A stretch of 64,000 nt of DNA, taken from Brucella tritici. GTDB lineage: Bacteria; Pseudomonadota; Alphaproteobacteria; Rhizobiales; Rhizobiaceae. The DNA is taken from positions 186,001-250,000 of the forward strand of contig NZ_CADEAR010000003.1 of NCBI RefSeq assembly GCF_902825325.1, read 5' to 3'. The notes beneath the pieces are model-generated. The model worked only from the letters and a program-made list of their open reading frames with translations, made no database searches and was not told the DNA's origin. Each line of letters begins with the position of its first letter. Position 1 is the first letter of the stretch. A program made the translations under genes and the position numbers. Below are positions 8,949-17,841 of this stretch, piece after piece.

Positions 8949-10727
8949 ATGGGCGACAGGGTGGAAAACGAAACATCCTTCAGACAATCGGGAAATACTG
9001 TGCGGTCTGCCGCCAGTCCGGTCGTCTTCTGCGACACGCTGGGCCTTTATCAGGCGCCCGTTGGCAAATCTCTCGATACGGTTGTGGTCTTTGCAAGCCC
9101 CTGGGGGCTGGAAGAACTCTGCACGACACGCAAATTCTGGCGCATCGTCGCCGATGGACTTGCGGTGCGCGGGATAGGTTCCTTCCGCTTCGATTGGCCC
9201 GGCACAGGTGACGGACGCGACGACATCGATTTTTCCAACGGGCTGGAACTCTGGCACAATACGCTTGCTGAAGCTGCCCGGAAGGCGCGTGACCTGTCTG
9301 GGGCAAGCCGCGTCATCATCATTGGGCAGAGCCTTGGTGCAGCGATTGCTGCCCAAACGGCGGCCCGGATCGAAGGCGTCGCGGCATTGGCGCTTCTGGC
9401 GCCGGTCATTTCCGGACGGTTCTACACGCGTGAACTGGCCGTCTGGTCGAGCATGGTCGATGCCGATCTGGGACTGACAGACGAGCAAAGGATCAAGAAC
9501 AGCGTTTCCATCGCATCGCTGACAATGCAGCCGGAAGTGGCTGCCGATGTGAAGAAGATCAATCTTCTGTCGCTGGAGACGAAGCCTGCGCCTCAATGTC
9601 TTTTGTTAGCGCGGACGGACCGTCCGAACGATGCCGAACTGGCAACGCATATGGAAAAGCTTGGCGCTGATGTGACGGTTGAAGCCTTTACCGACTATGA
9701 CAAGCTGATTTCTAACCCGGTCATCTCGCGCCTGCCGGTGGAAGTCGCTGACCGGCTTGTGGACTGGGCGGCAGGTATTGCAGGTTCCGTGCCCGCACGG
9801 AACAAGCTGGATGAAAGTGCACTAGGCGGCACTTTGACGGGCGACGGTTTTGTCGAAACGCCTGTCTCGTTCGGTTCCGACAACCGCCTTTCTGGTGTTC
9901 TCTGCGCCCCCTTGGGCGAGCGGCGGGGCAAGGCGGTCCTGTTTCTCTCCGCAGCCTATGATCGACGTGTAGGATGGGGCCGTACGACGGTCGATATGGC
10001 GCGCAAGCTCGCGCGGGAAGGGATAGCGTCACTGCGTTTCGATATTGCGAATGCAGGCGACAGCCCGCCCAATCCGGGGATGCCGGAACAGGTACTTTAC
10101 ACCAACGGGGCAGAGGCCGATGTTGCCGAAACCCTCGACTATCTCGACGCCATTGACTGGGGCCGTCCAGTGATCGCCGGGCGGTGCAGCGGTGCATTTC
10201 TGGGGTTCCACAGCGCCTTGAAAGATGAGCGCGTTTCAGGTGCGGTCCTCGTCAATCCGGAGACATTCTACTGGGCGCCGGGACGTTCGGTCGAAGATGC
10301 AGTTCGAGAAGGCAAGCGCACGCTGGAGGACTACGGCAGTCGCGCGCTCCGCGCCGAAACATTCCAGCGCCTGTTTCGCGGTGAGCTGGATATCCGTGCC
10401 ATCCTGCGCAACCTTACGCGCGGGGTTGCAGGGCGTATCCGCGGGCTGGCACGCAAGCTTCTGCGCAGCCGCACAGTGGAAGGACGGGCAGTCTATTCGG
10501 CCTTTGACGAATTGAAGCAGCGTGAGGTGCCACTGGCGCTCGTTTACGCTGAGAAGGATGTCGGGCGCGAGCATTTCAATTTCTATTTCGATCAGATGGG
10601 CACCGGCCTGAAGGGCTTCGACAATGCGTCAGTCACCATCATTCCAAATGCCGATCATAATCTCACACCGGAACATTCGCGCGAAATCTATATCGACACG
10701 ATCCGCGCAATGACCTTACGTGATTAG
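8949..10727 (+). CDS. Tandem alpha/beta-hydrolase protein, second copy with Cys at the nucleophile elbow
   Basis: 592-residue cytoplasmic protein of two alpha/beta-hydrolase domains. The first (about residues 25-280) has IIIGQSLGAA with Ser128 as nucleophile; the second (about 295-590) has VIAGRCSGAF, where Cys413 stands at the place of the serine, and a late acid/His region ending in PNADHNLTPEHS. No signal peptide. It converges on the carrier-protein operon and its stop overlaps that of the glycosidase gene. A thioesterase or acyltransferase acting on the operon's carrier-bound product is plausible, but is an inference from position. The ATG at 8949 has only a weak ribosome site; a TTG six bases earlier is possible. 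Confidence 0.8.
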   Translation: MGDRVENETSFRQSGNTVRSAASPVVFCDTLGLYQAPVGKSLDTVVVFASPWGLEELCTTRKFWRIVADGLAVRGIGSFRFDWPGTGDGRDDIDFSNGLELWHNTLAEAARKARDLSGASRVIIIGQSLGAAIAAQTAARIEGVAALALLAPVISGRFYTRELAVWSSMVDADLGLTDEQRIKNSVSIASLTMQPEVAADVKKINLLSLETKPAPQCLLLARTDRPNDAELATHMEKLGADVTVEAFTDYDKLISNPVISRLPVEVADRLVDWAAGIAGSVPARNKLDESALGGTLTGDGFVETPVSFGSDNRLSGVLCAPLGERRGKAVLFLSAAYDRRVGWGRTTVDMARKLAREGIASLRFDIANAGDSPPNPGMPEQVLYTNGAEADVAETLDYLDAIDWGRPVIAGRCSGAFLGFHSALKDERVSGAVLVNPETFYWAPGRSVEDAVREGKRTLEDYGSRALRAETFQRLFRGELDIRAILRNLTRGVAGRIRGLARKLLRSRTVEGRAVYSAFDELKQREVPLALVYAEKDVGREHFNFYFDQMGTGLKGFDNASVTIIPNADHNLTPEHSREIYIDTIRAMTLRD

Positions 10728-13174
10728 AACCAGACGATCCGTGATGAACCGGCGATGCGGATTTCTCCAGACGGCTTGTCGGGTGTCGCCTTACGCGGAA
10801 TAAGGGCGATGCGTTTCGCCTCGTTGGGAGCAAGGTGAAACCAGTTCTCGGCAGTCCGCCAGTCACCTGCATCGATGCTGACAGATTGGGCTAGAACCGG
10901 CGTTTTCAGATCGAGGAACCAGTTTCCATTCTCTTCGACGGGAGCTACTTCGATAGCGGCGTCGTGAAATGCCTTTGTTCGTCCGAGCGGAAAGTGAAAT
11001 GCCTCAGCAATCGTAATGCCATTGCGCTTCAGTCGTGCAATGGTCACGTCATGGGCCGGAGGGCCGAAACGATAGGCGTAAGTGACATCGAAGAACGCAC
11101 CGAACAGATCCGTTGCGGCAATGGTGATCGCTGAACGACCGGCAATCGAAAGATCGCGGCGACCGGAAACCACCGGCTGCGAACCGGCACGCAGACATGC
11201 TAATTCAAGCGAAAGATCAGCGGTTTCGGCCCGTTCGTTTAAAACATGGATCGCGAGGCCGTTAACGCCTTCGTCGGTCAAGGCGACCTGCTGTGGACGG
11301 AAGGCGCGTTTCAGGCCATGCCATGACGCTTTGGGTTCACCGGTCGCATCGATCATGCCCCAGCCCGCGCCGGGCAACAGGTCTTGAAACATCCAGAGAA
11401 GGCCACCGAAACAGGTGCTTCCCGGTCGTCTCCATTCGGCGAAGGTCGCTTCCATCACTTCCGCTGTGACTGCACGGGAGAGGTGGAGATATTGTTCCAC
11501 ATCTTCGCGTCGCAGTCGTGCTGGATCGTAACCGTACAACATCTCCAGATAGGCGTCCCGCACATCCTCGAAATCCCAGGATACGCCACGGTCGCGGGGC
11601 ACACGTGCTTTCCAGCGCGGATCGTGAACCGGCGGCACATCGAGATGGGTTTTCAGCGTGCGTGCTTCGGGCACGTTGGAGAAGGCCAGACATTCGGTCG
11701 CAAAACGTACTTCCGCACGCCGCGCATCTTCCAACGGACGGCAATAGGCACTGACGCCATAATAATGGCTGACGCCTTCGTTGCTGATGAAGGGGAGGGC
11801 ACCATCACAGGGCGAATTCGGCACATAGGGAATATCGGGGCAAAGCTTGCCGACAATAGCGGGCAGGATTTCCTCGGTAAGCAGGCCTTTCCAGGTCGCT
11901 TCCGGCAGGCCCATCATTGCGCCCTGCTGGTAAATTTCGCTGCCGCCGCAAAGGACCGTCAGCGATGGCGCATGCTCGACAGCGGCCAGAAGCTGAGACG
12001 CTTCTGCCTGCACTTTTGTGACAAATGCTTCGTCCTTCACCGGATAGTCGAAATTGGCGAACATGAAGTCCTGCCACACCATGATGCCCAGCTCGTCGCA
12101 AAGCGCATAAAAGTCCGGTGTCTCATAGGCGGTGATGCCGCTCAGTCGCAGCATGTTCATGCCCGCTTCCTGCGCGAGCTTCAGCCATGGTTCGTAATCG
12201 TCGCGTCCGCCGGGAAGGCGGACGACATCGGCAGAACTCCATACCGCGCCGCGGCAGAAAATCGTCTCGCCATTGATCCTGAGTGCAAAGCCCTTGCCGT
12301 CCGGCCCGCGATCGACCTCGATGCGGCGGAAGCCGGTGCGCCCGAGCGGGCGTAGTTCGCCGTCGAGTGAAAGTTCGACATTGTGAAGCGTTGGATCGCC
12401 GTGCGTGTGCGGCCACCACGGTTCGACGCTGGGAAGCATCAGCCTTGCCGCCCATTGATCGCCGGTCTGGCGTTCGCAGGCGATTTGTTGCCCTGCGCAA
12501 TGGAGAATGGGTGCCTCGGCCTTGCCGCTGTAGGTAAAACTGACTTGAAGTTCGCCATCACCGGTTTCGGGCAGCCTTGCCTGAATGGCGATGTGGGATA
12601 TGGCTTCAGCATCGGAACGGCTGATTGAAATCGGACGCCATGGACCTACGGCATGCACTTCCGGGCACCAGCCCGGCATATAGCCGAGTGCTGTCGTGCG
12701 GATAAGGCGCAGGCCCTGTGTGTTCATCAGCTGCGTGCGCCAGCGGGCACGTGGGCCTTTCTGGCTGAGGTGAGGTGCGAGCGCGCGAAAACACAGGGCA
12801 AGCTCGTCCTTGCCGGTCAGTGTAACGGGCAGATCATGGCCGAGAAACATGCTGTCGGTTTGCAGCAGCAACTTGCCATTGAAAAAGACATCGCAAATCG
12901 TAGCAAGCCCGGAAAAATGGAGTGTCGCGGGGCCGGGCGTCTCCTTGATATCAAGGAAATACCAAGCATCCTGATTGTCGAGCGCTACGGGATTGTTTCG
13001 GTCGAAACGTCCCGATTTTTCCAGAGCTTCCGCCACTGTGCCGGGCACCGGCGCGTCATTGACCGCCTCACCGGACTTCGCGTCAAGTGGCGTTTGCGCC
13101 GCATCCGGGCCGGTGATGACAAGCCGCCATCCGGTCGAGAGCGGTTGGCTGGTCGAGTTTAGTTCAAGCCGCAT
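10724..13174 (-). CDS. Glycoside hydrolase family 2 protein, beta-mannosidase-like
   Basis: 816 residues without a signal peptide, so probably cytoplasmic. It has the GH2 order: N-terminal jelly roll (DAWYFLDIKETPGPATLHFSGLA), immunoglobulin-like domain, then a TIM barrel from about residue 295 with WQDFMFANFDYP, the likely acid/base Glu413 in CGGSEIYQQ and the likely nucleophile Glu494 in RFATECLAF. The usual beta-mannosidase acid/base motif WNGNNE is changed to CGGSE. It is the last gene of the carrier-protein operon: its start overlaps the DUF1839 gene by 11 bases, so the two are translated together. A glycosidase in an aminoacyl-carrier operon is odd; its substrate is unknown. Confidence 0.87.
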   Translation of the reverse strand: MRLELNSTSQPLSTGWRLVITGPDAAQTPLDAKSGEAVNDAPVPGTVAEALEKSGRFDRNNPVALDNQDAWYFLDIKETPGPATLHFSGLATICDVFFNGKLLLQTDSMFLGHDLPVTLTGKDELALCFRALAPHLSQKGPRARWRTQLMNTQGLRLIRTTALGYMPGWCPEVHAVGPWRPISISRSDAEAISHIAIQARLPETGDGELQVSFTYSGKAEAPILHCAGQQIACERQTGDQWAARLMLPSVEPWWPHTHGDPTLHNVELSLDGELRPLGRTGFRRIEVDRGPDGKGFALRINGETIFCRGAVWSSADVVRLPGGRDDYEPWLKLAQEAGMNMLRLSGITAYETPDFYALCDELGIMVWQDFMFANFDYPVKDEAFVTKVQAEASQLLAAVEHAPSLTVLCGGSEIYQQGAMMGLPEATWKGLLTEEILPAIVGKLCPDIPYVPNSPCDGALPFISNEGVSHYYGVSAYCRPLEDARRAEVRFATECLAFSNVPEARTLKTHLDVPPVHDPRWKARVPRDRGVSWDFEDVRDAYLEMLYGYDPARLRREDVEQYLHLSRAVTAEVMEATFAEWRRPGSTCFGGLLWMFQDLLPGAGWGMIDATGEPKASWHGLKRAFRPQQVALTDEGVNGLAIHVLNERAETADLSLELACLRAGSQPVVSGRRDLSIAGRSAITIAATDLFGAFFDVTYAYRFGPPAHDVTIARLKRNGITIAEAFHFPLGRTKAFHDAAIEVAPVEENGNWFLDLKTPVLAQSVSIDAGDWRTAENWFHLAPNEAKRIALIPRKATPDKPSGEIRIAGSSRIVWF

Positions 13175-14144
13175 CGCGACCAAGTTCCGCTGCAAGCGCT
13201 GCCATCATCCGATCCCAGGCATCTGCCGCCGGTTGTAGCGTTCCGGACAATACGTCGAATTTCTTGCGCATGACGGCACGGGCGAGCTGGAACTGAACAG
13301 CCTTTGCTATTTCTGCAATCTGCAAGGCATCTGCCGAGGCTGTTGCAAAGAGCCTGCCTTGCCCGAGCCAGTCGAGATGACTTGCCGCGAGTTCGAAATT
13401 CGCGCCGAGCTGGCGCAGCGTGTTGAACGCATATTTATGGAAGAAGCCGAACGGGCGTTCCGCGATTGCTTCGACCTGAGCGGGGAACATGCTGGCAAAA
13501 GCGCGGATCGGGTTTTCCTTTGGCCTGCGCGCAAAATGGCGCGTCAGAAGGATTTCGGCGATGCGTCGCTGATGCGCCTCATCCGGCACATGCATTGGAA
13601 ACTTGGCAAATTCCGTGTAGGGCAGGAAGGGCAGGTCGGTTTCCGTCAGATGACGCTGGAAAACGCCGTCGAAATCCTCACCTTCGAGGTGATAGAAACC
13701 GCCATTGTGAAAATAATCGAGCGAGCGGTTTTCGACGTCCATACGGTTGATCGCGATGGTCGTCTTGCCATGTTCTGTGCGGTAGCTGACGCCATGTGTA
13801 TCCGGCATGAAGTAGCTGTCCATTTCGATCATGCACAGACGTCCGCGCGCGATCTGCTCGGCGACATGGCTTTCCACACGATCAAAAATCGCAAGCTCCG
13901 TCGCCCGAATGCCATAAAGGGCTTCGAGGTCTTCCAGCGGCACCTTGAAGAAGGTGAACTGGTCGCCCTCGAATTCCTGTGTCAGCGTGAAGCCGAGCAT
14001 GGCCTCCGGTTCGGCACCCAATGTTGCCAGCACTTCGATCCAAAGATCGACATAGCAGTTGGTTTCCGGCCAGATGCGCGTCTGGGCGTGCAAAGCGTGC
14101 GGCGTGTAACGGTCGGGCGCAATGTTCGGAAAAACTGCCTGCAT
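13164..14144 (-). CDS. DUF1839 family protein, possible aminoacyl transferase
   Basis: 326-residue protein of unknown function, recognised by the PHALH-x-RIWPETNCYVDLWIE start and the later DSYFMPDTHGVSYRTEHGKT segment. DUF1839 genes are known neighbours of stand-alone amino acid:carrier protein ligases. Cys30, His125 and Asp143 are placed as in papain/C39-like folds such as the acyltransferase BtrH, which moves an acyl group from a carrier protein; that likeness is my inference. The start at 14144 is preferred to 14189 because it avoids overlap with the ligase and begins at the conserved region. The gene follows the ligase stop by eight bases and overlaps the glycosidase start. Confidence 0.85.
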   Translation of the reverse strand: MQAVFPNIAPDRYTPHALHAQTRIWPETNCYVDLWIEVLATLGAEPEAMLGFTLTQEFEGDQFTFFKVPLEDLEALYGIRATELAIFDRVESHVAEQIARGRLCMIEMDSYFMPDTHGVSYRTEHGKTTIAINRMDVENRSLDYFHNGGFYHLEGEDFDGVFQRHLTETDLPFLPYTEFAKFPMHVPDEAHQRRIAEILLTRHFARRPKENPIRAFASMFPAQVEAIAERPFGFFHKYAFNTLRQLGANFELAASHLDWLGQGRLFATASADALQIAEIAKAVQFQLARAVMRKKFDVLSGTLQPAADAWDRMMAALAAELGRDAA

Positions 14145-14152
14145 GGTCGCGA

Positions 14153-15061
14153 TCAGCCCCACAATTCCTTGCGTACGTTTTCCGGCCATATTTCAACATC
14201 CAGACCGTGATGATGGAAGAGCGCCAGCGCGATACGTTCCAGCCCGAACCCGACGCAAGCCGTGTGTGCCACGGCACCGTCATCAAGCGAGAGCCCCCAC
14301 TTCACGCCGAACTGGTCCTGATGATAGTTGAAGCTCATGCAGGCAGTCGGCTTTTCGACGCTGGTGATCGGGATCAGCAGTTCGAATTTCAGGTTCTGGT
14401 CGCGCTGGTTGTTGACCAGCAACTTGCCAGCACGTCCGAAGAACGGGTCGTTGGCCACGTCGATTTCGACGGGCAGTTCGACCTTCTTCATCATTTCCGT
14501 GCCACGGTCGATCCAGAGCTGGCGGAACGACATCACATCGGCTTCCGTGCCCATGCGCACATATTCACGCATGCGGAAAAGCTGCTGGCGGGCAGGGTCG
14601 ACCGACGGTTCATAGCGGAAGCAATAGGATTGCAGGTCGTAGAGCCCGCCGCTCTGCGGCAGCGGTCCGCGCTTGGCGACTGTCGGATAGAGCGGATAAC
14701 AGGCGGCAGGCGTCAGCACGATATCCGTCGCTTTCTGCTCCAGCGTCCAGTCCGTGCCTTCATCCATGCATTTGATGAGATTGACGTGGTCAAGCTCGCA
14801 GCCGCAGAAGCTGTGCACGGTGCCAGCGAGCTGTGGGAAGCTTTTCATGTAGCCGCTTTTTTCGAAAAAAGCGCGGTTCATGCCGGGGGGGAAGCGGATC
14901 GCTTCGGCGCCGTCATTGCCTCCGGTACGGTCGATCAGGCGTTCAAATGCCTGGATGACATCTTCGAACTGGCCGGAGCGTCCATATAGACCTTCCACGC
15001 CGGTGTCGATCAGGAGACCGGAATCGAAAAGCCGGTCTAGAAATGATCTCTGAGCATCCAT
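14153..15061 (-). CDS. Amino acid--[acyl-carrier-protein] ligase (class II synthetase-like)
   Basis: 302 residues, resembling the catalytic core of atypical seryl-tRNA synthetases but lacking any tRNA-binding arm. Motif 2 is seen in CFRYEPS...[10 protein letters not shown] and motif 3 in [12 protein letters not shown]. Cys121, Glu166 and Cys269 are spaced exactly as the zinc ligands I recall for Bradyrhizobium Bll0957 (131, 176, 279). Those enzymes activate glycine or alanine with ATP and load it on the phosphopantetheine of a small carrier protein, not on tRNA. Here the carrier gene is two genes upstream in the same operon, and the gap from the dehydrogenase stop is only five bases. The amino acid used cannot be told from sequence alone. 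Confidence 0.93.
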   Translation of the reverse strand: MDAQRSFLDRLFDSGLLIDTGVEGLYGRSGQFEDVIQAFERLIDRTGGNDGAEAIRFPPGMNRAFFEKSGYMKSFPQLAGTVHSFCGCELDHVNLIKCMDEGTDWTLEQKATDIVLTPAACYPLYPTVAKRGPLPQSGGLYDLQSYCFRYEPSVDPARQQLFRMREYVRMGTEADVMSFRQLWIDRGTEMMKKVELPVEIDVANDPFFGRAGKLLVNNQRDQNLKFELLIPITSVEKPTACMSFNYHQDQFGVKWGLSLDDGAVAHTACVGFGLERIALALFHHHGLDVEIWPENVRKELWG

Positions 15062-15066
15062 GGCAA

Positions 15067-16239
15067 TTATCCCAAAAGGCTGGTGTTCTGTTTGTGAATG
15101 AGCAGCATGGTGGCTGTATTGCCGAGGATGCGCTCGTTTGAAATCATCAGCTGCGCGGAATGCGCGTCGCGCAGATGGCGTCCGAGGCTGAAAGGCGTAC
15201 CGTTCTTGTAGCCCATGATGCCGCAGACCAGCATGGCGTGATTGATGATCTGAAGGATCGTCTGCGATGCGGCAATCTTGAGATTGTTCATCGCAATCGC
15301 AAAGCCCATGGAGGCCAGCTTGTCAGGGTCGTGCTTTGCTTCGCGATAGGTCTTGAGGCAGGCGACGATTTCGGACTTCAGCATCTGAAGCATGTTGGAT
15401 GCTTCGGCAACGCGCAAGGCGCCCGGCTGCGGCGCGCCCGGATTGCGCTTCGCGGCGGCGCGCACGAATGCCTGCGCCCGGTTGACCGCATCGACGGCGA
15501 TGCCATACCAGAGCGAGCTCCACAGCGTATGCGACTGTGCCAGCATGGATTGCGCTGCGATTTCAGCGAAGGGATGCGGCAGGATCTGCACCTTGTCTGC
15601 TTCGCCACGGAACACAAAGCCTTCCGAGCAGGTGCCACGCATGCCGAGCGTGTCCCAGTCATGGGTCTTTTCGAGCGTGTATTGGTCTTTCAGGAACACG
15701 GTCATCACCTGATCCGACGATGCGGCACCTTCATGCGATCGCGACGTGATCAGAATGGCATCGGCATAGGTGCCATAGGAGATGACGGTGGCATTTTTTT
15801 CCAGACGGCAGATGTCGCCTTCGACCTCGATAGCGCAGATCGAGTTGCGCAGATCGCCGCCAATGCCGCCTTCGGTCGTAGCCGAAGCAAGCAGTAGCTG
15901 GTCTTTTGCGACTTTGCGCATGAAATCCCGGTGCCATTCGACCGTCTGGCCGTGCTCCACCAGGCTCGAAAGCTTGATGTGATGCATGGCGAAAATCATT
16001 GCGCTCGACGCACAGGACTGGCCGAGAACGCAGCACAATTCCGCAATCTGGTCGATTTCCGCACTCTCGCCACCCAATTCGCTCGGCACCTGAATGCCAA
16101 GCAGGCCTTCGACCTTCATCGCATCGATTGCTTCACGCGGGAAGCGGCCTTCCTTATCGACGCTATCGGAAAATTTACCCGCTATGGCCGCAACGCGGCC
16201 CACGCGCTCTGAAAGACTGTTCCCCGCCCCGGCATTCAT
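15067..16239 (-). CDS. Acyl-CoA dehydrogenase-like flavoprotein, probable aminoacyl-carrier oxidase
   Basis: 390-residue FAD enzyme with the three-part acyl-CoA dehydrogenase fold: helical N-terminus, middle FAD-contact region ([16 protein letters not shown]) and C-terminal helical domain. At the site where true acyl-CoA dehydrogenases have the catalytic Glu of I-Y-E-G-T it reads I-S-N-E-R, so the base may be shifted or absent. Relatives oxidise carrier-bound aminoacyl groups (for example prolyl-carrier dehydrogenases). Its start overlaps the carrier-protein stop by one base and the ligase follows by five, which argues for a carrier-bound substrate. The reaction itself is inferred. Confidence 0.87.
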   Translation of the reverse strand: MNAGAGNSLSERVGRVAAIAGKFSDSVDKEGRFPREAIDAMKVEGLLGIQVPSELGGESAEIDQIAELCCVLGQSCASSAMIFAMHHIKLSSLVEHGQTVEWHRDFMRKVAKDQLLLASATTEGGIGGDLRNSICAIEVEGDICRLEKNATVISYGTYADAILITSRSHEGAASSDQVMTVFLKDQYTLEKTHDWDTLGMRGTCSEGFVFRGEADKVQILPHPFAEIAAQSMLAQSHTLWSSLWYGIAVDAVNRAQAFVRAAAKRNPGAPQPGALRVAEASNMLQMLKSEIVACLKTYREAKHDPDKLASMGFAIAMNNLKIAASQTILQIINHAMLVCGIMGYKNGTPFSLGRHLRDAHSAQLMISNERILGNTATMLLIHKQNTSLLG

Positions 16240-16490
16240 TATGCGGCCTCTTTGTCCTTGAGAATCTGGGCAATCGTCTGTTCGATGGCTTTGATGCTCG
16301 CGAAAGACTTGCGATTGAGATACTGGTCCGGAAATTCGATGTCGAACTTGTCTTCCAGACCGAGCATGAGCTGTACCGAGGCAAAAGACGACAGGCCTGC
16401 GCTGTAAAGATCAGCATCGTCGGCAATGTCCATCACCGGGCCCGGTAGTCCGCCGACCTTGGCCAAAAGTTCGCGAATGGATTCATTCAT
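16239..16490 (-). CDS. Acyl (aminoacyl) carrier protein
   Basis: 83-residue acidic carrier protein, first gene of the operon. The phosphopantetheine site reads A-G-L-S-S-F with Ser35 as attachment point; the usual Asp before this serine is Ser34, as in the dedicated partners of amino acid:carrier ligases. Helix II (ASVQLMLGLEDKFDIEFPD) is typical. A GGGAG ribosome site lies before the ATG. It probably receives a small amino acid from the ligase encoded two genes downstream. It is not the fatty-acid AcpP, which has a D-S-L motif. Confidence 0.92.
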   Translation of the reverse strand: MNESIRELLAKVGGLPGPVMDIADDADLYSAGLSSFASVQLMLGLEDKFDIEFPDQYLNRKSFASIKAIEQTIAQILKDKEAA

Positions 16491-16803
16491 AGTTTAACTC
16501 CCTGCATATCCGCTCAAGTCGAAACTTCGCGTCTGGGTTGACGCGATACACGACCTATCGAGCTTTCAAAAAAGCTGCGGCAACTGTTCGAAATTCTGCC
16601 CCTTTATGCAAGTGATATGTTGCGAATATTAGTGACATCGCAAACACACCAGCGTGCGTTTGGCCTTTTGTGCTCCCACAAGCCTTTATTTTCTGTTGAC
16701 GTGACTGAACTGCAGTCCGCCTATTCTGTGGACGTGCTTATATAGTTAAATATTCGATGACAAGATATGTTGCATTGCGCGCAGGGGTTGCGTGCGATTT
16801 TGG
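16491..16803. other. Gene-free stretch ahead of the carrier-protein operon
   Basis: 313 bases between the haemoglobin stop and the carrier-protein start, both on the minus strand. It must hold the operon promoter. I see no convincing -35/-10 pair, terminator or repeat. The part nearest the haemoglobin gene is rich in A and T. Confidence 0.5.
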
Positions 16804-17223
16804 TTAAAGCGGACGGCGTGAATGCCGTGGCGCGGAAATCTGGCCCGTGTTGGTGGCGATTGCCATTTCAAAACTGTCGGCAATGCGTCGAGCCCGATCA
16901 ATGAAAATGATTGCGGCTTCCGGAGGGAATATTTCGCGCGCAGTTTTCTCGAAAAGATCAAGCCAGCGGTCGAAATGTTCGTTCTTCAGCGCCAGCTTGA
17001 GGTGCGGCGCCATGGGACGCCCTTCATAATTGCCGGTCTTGAGAATAACCGACGACCAGAATGCAGCGATCTGCGCGATGTGATGATCCCAGTCATGAAC
17101 TGCAGCGGCAAAGATCGGCCCGATGACTTCATCCTCGCGTGCGCGTCCGTAGAAAGTGGCCACCAGCTTTTCAATGGAGGCTGGATCAATGGACGGATGA
17201 GGCTGATTGATGAAAAGGGTCAT
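16804..17223 (-). CDS. Group III truncated haemoglobin
   Basis: 139-residue haem protein. The order of features suits group III: IEKLVATFYGRAREDEVIGPIF, the E-helix region with HIAQIAAFWSSVIL, APHLKLAL holding the likely proximal His, and HFDRWLDLFEKTAREIFP. Proteins of this group bind oxygen or NO, and a role in NO or redox chemistry is usual to propose but not shown here. It is a single gene, divergent from the exported protein gene at 17393. The 170-base gap contains a short inverted repeat CAACT...AGTTG at 17362-17380. The start codon has no clear ribosome site. Confidence 0.88.
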   Translation of the reverse strand: MTLFINQPHPSIDPASIEKLVATFYGRAREDEVIGPIFAAAVHDWDHHIAQIAAFWSSVILKTGNYEGRPMAPHLKLALKNEHFDRWLDLFEKTAREIFPPEAAIIFIDRARRIADSFEMAIATNTGQISAPRHSRRPL

Positions 17224-17392
17224 GATCGCTGTTTGATGTCGTTGCGCCGGAAAGCGGACTCTGAGGCGGATATAGTCGCTGCACCGGCTACAATCCAGTG
17301 AAGTGTTGCCGCATGGCCATCAACTTCCCGTTGGCGAAACCGCCGCCACGATTTAATAGTCCAACTGTCTAATATAGTTGAGGGAGAGATGA

Positions 17393-17806
17393 ATGCGGGT
17401 GTTTCTGCTTGCGGGTCTGTTGACCCTTGCGACAACCGGGGCAGGCTTTGCCGCTTCGTGCGAACAGAATTTCAAGTCCGAGGGTGTTCCGCTCGTAACT
17501 GCGATTAGCTATCGCTCGACACAAAGCTTTGCCGGTGTGAAATCATCGACAGCCTTGCAGCGTCTGGCACAAGCCGTCGCAGCTGAAGGGTTTTCGGGTA
17601 TCAAGATCAACAAGCAGCTCGCTTCCATAGACGCTTTTCAGGAAACGACTGGATCGGGCCGTATCCAGACCTTGCGCGTCACGGCACGAGCGCAGGGTAA
17701 GGGCACTCGTGTCGACGCGATCTTCAGTATTCAGGCGGGGCAGGCGACTAGCAAGTCGGTGGTACGCGAAGGACTTTGCCGTATCATCGCTGCCGCAGCG
17801 AATTAA
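17393..17806 (+). CDS. Small exported protein of unknown function
   Basis: 137 residues with a signal peptide of about 20 (VFLLAGLLTLATTGAGFAAS, cut probably after A-F-A-A or A-A-S). The mature part has two cysteines near its ends (C23 in SCEQNF and C128 in GLCRII) that could form a disulphide in the periplasm. A good ribosome site (AGGGAGAG) precedes the ATG. I do not recognise the family. It stands alone, divergent from the haemoglobin gene. Confidence 0.8.
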   Translation: MRVFLLAGLLTLATTGAGFAASCEQNFKSEGVPLVTAISYRSTQSFAGVKSSTALQRLAQAVAAEGFSGIKINKQLASIDAFQETTGSGRIQTLRVTARAQGKGTRVDAIFSIQAGQATSKSVVREGLCRIIAAAAN

Positions 17807-17810
17807 AACT

Positions 17811-17841
17811 TATAGCCTGATGGCTATTGCCGTCAGGCTAT
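17811..17841. terminator. Stem-loop between convergent genes
   Basis: ATAGCCTGA pairs with TCAGGCTAT around a 12-base loop. It lies between the convergent exported-protein and VOC genes and includes the stop of the latter. No long T-tract follows, so termination is moderate. Confidence 0.6.

Noticed and set aside
11384-12355. 323-codon plus-strand frame inside the GH2 gene
   Set aside because: Long antisense frame made by G/C-rich third positions of the real gene; no recognisable protein.
14153-15061. Seryl-tRNA synthetase or fragment of one
   Set aside because: Lacks the N-terminal tRNA-binding arm, is full length for the amino acid:carrier ligase family, and a carrier gene is in the operon.
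16695-16726. TTGACG...TATTCT as a promoter upstream of the haemoglobin end
   Set aside because: Spacing is 20 bases and the direction is away from the carrier operon.
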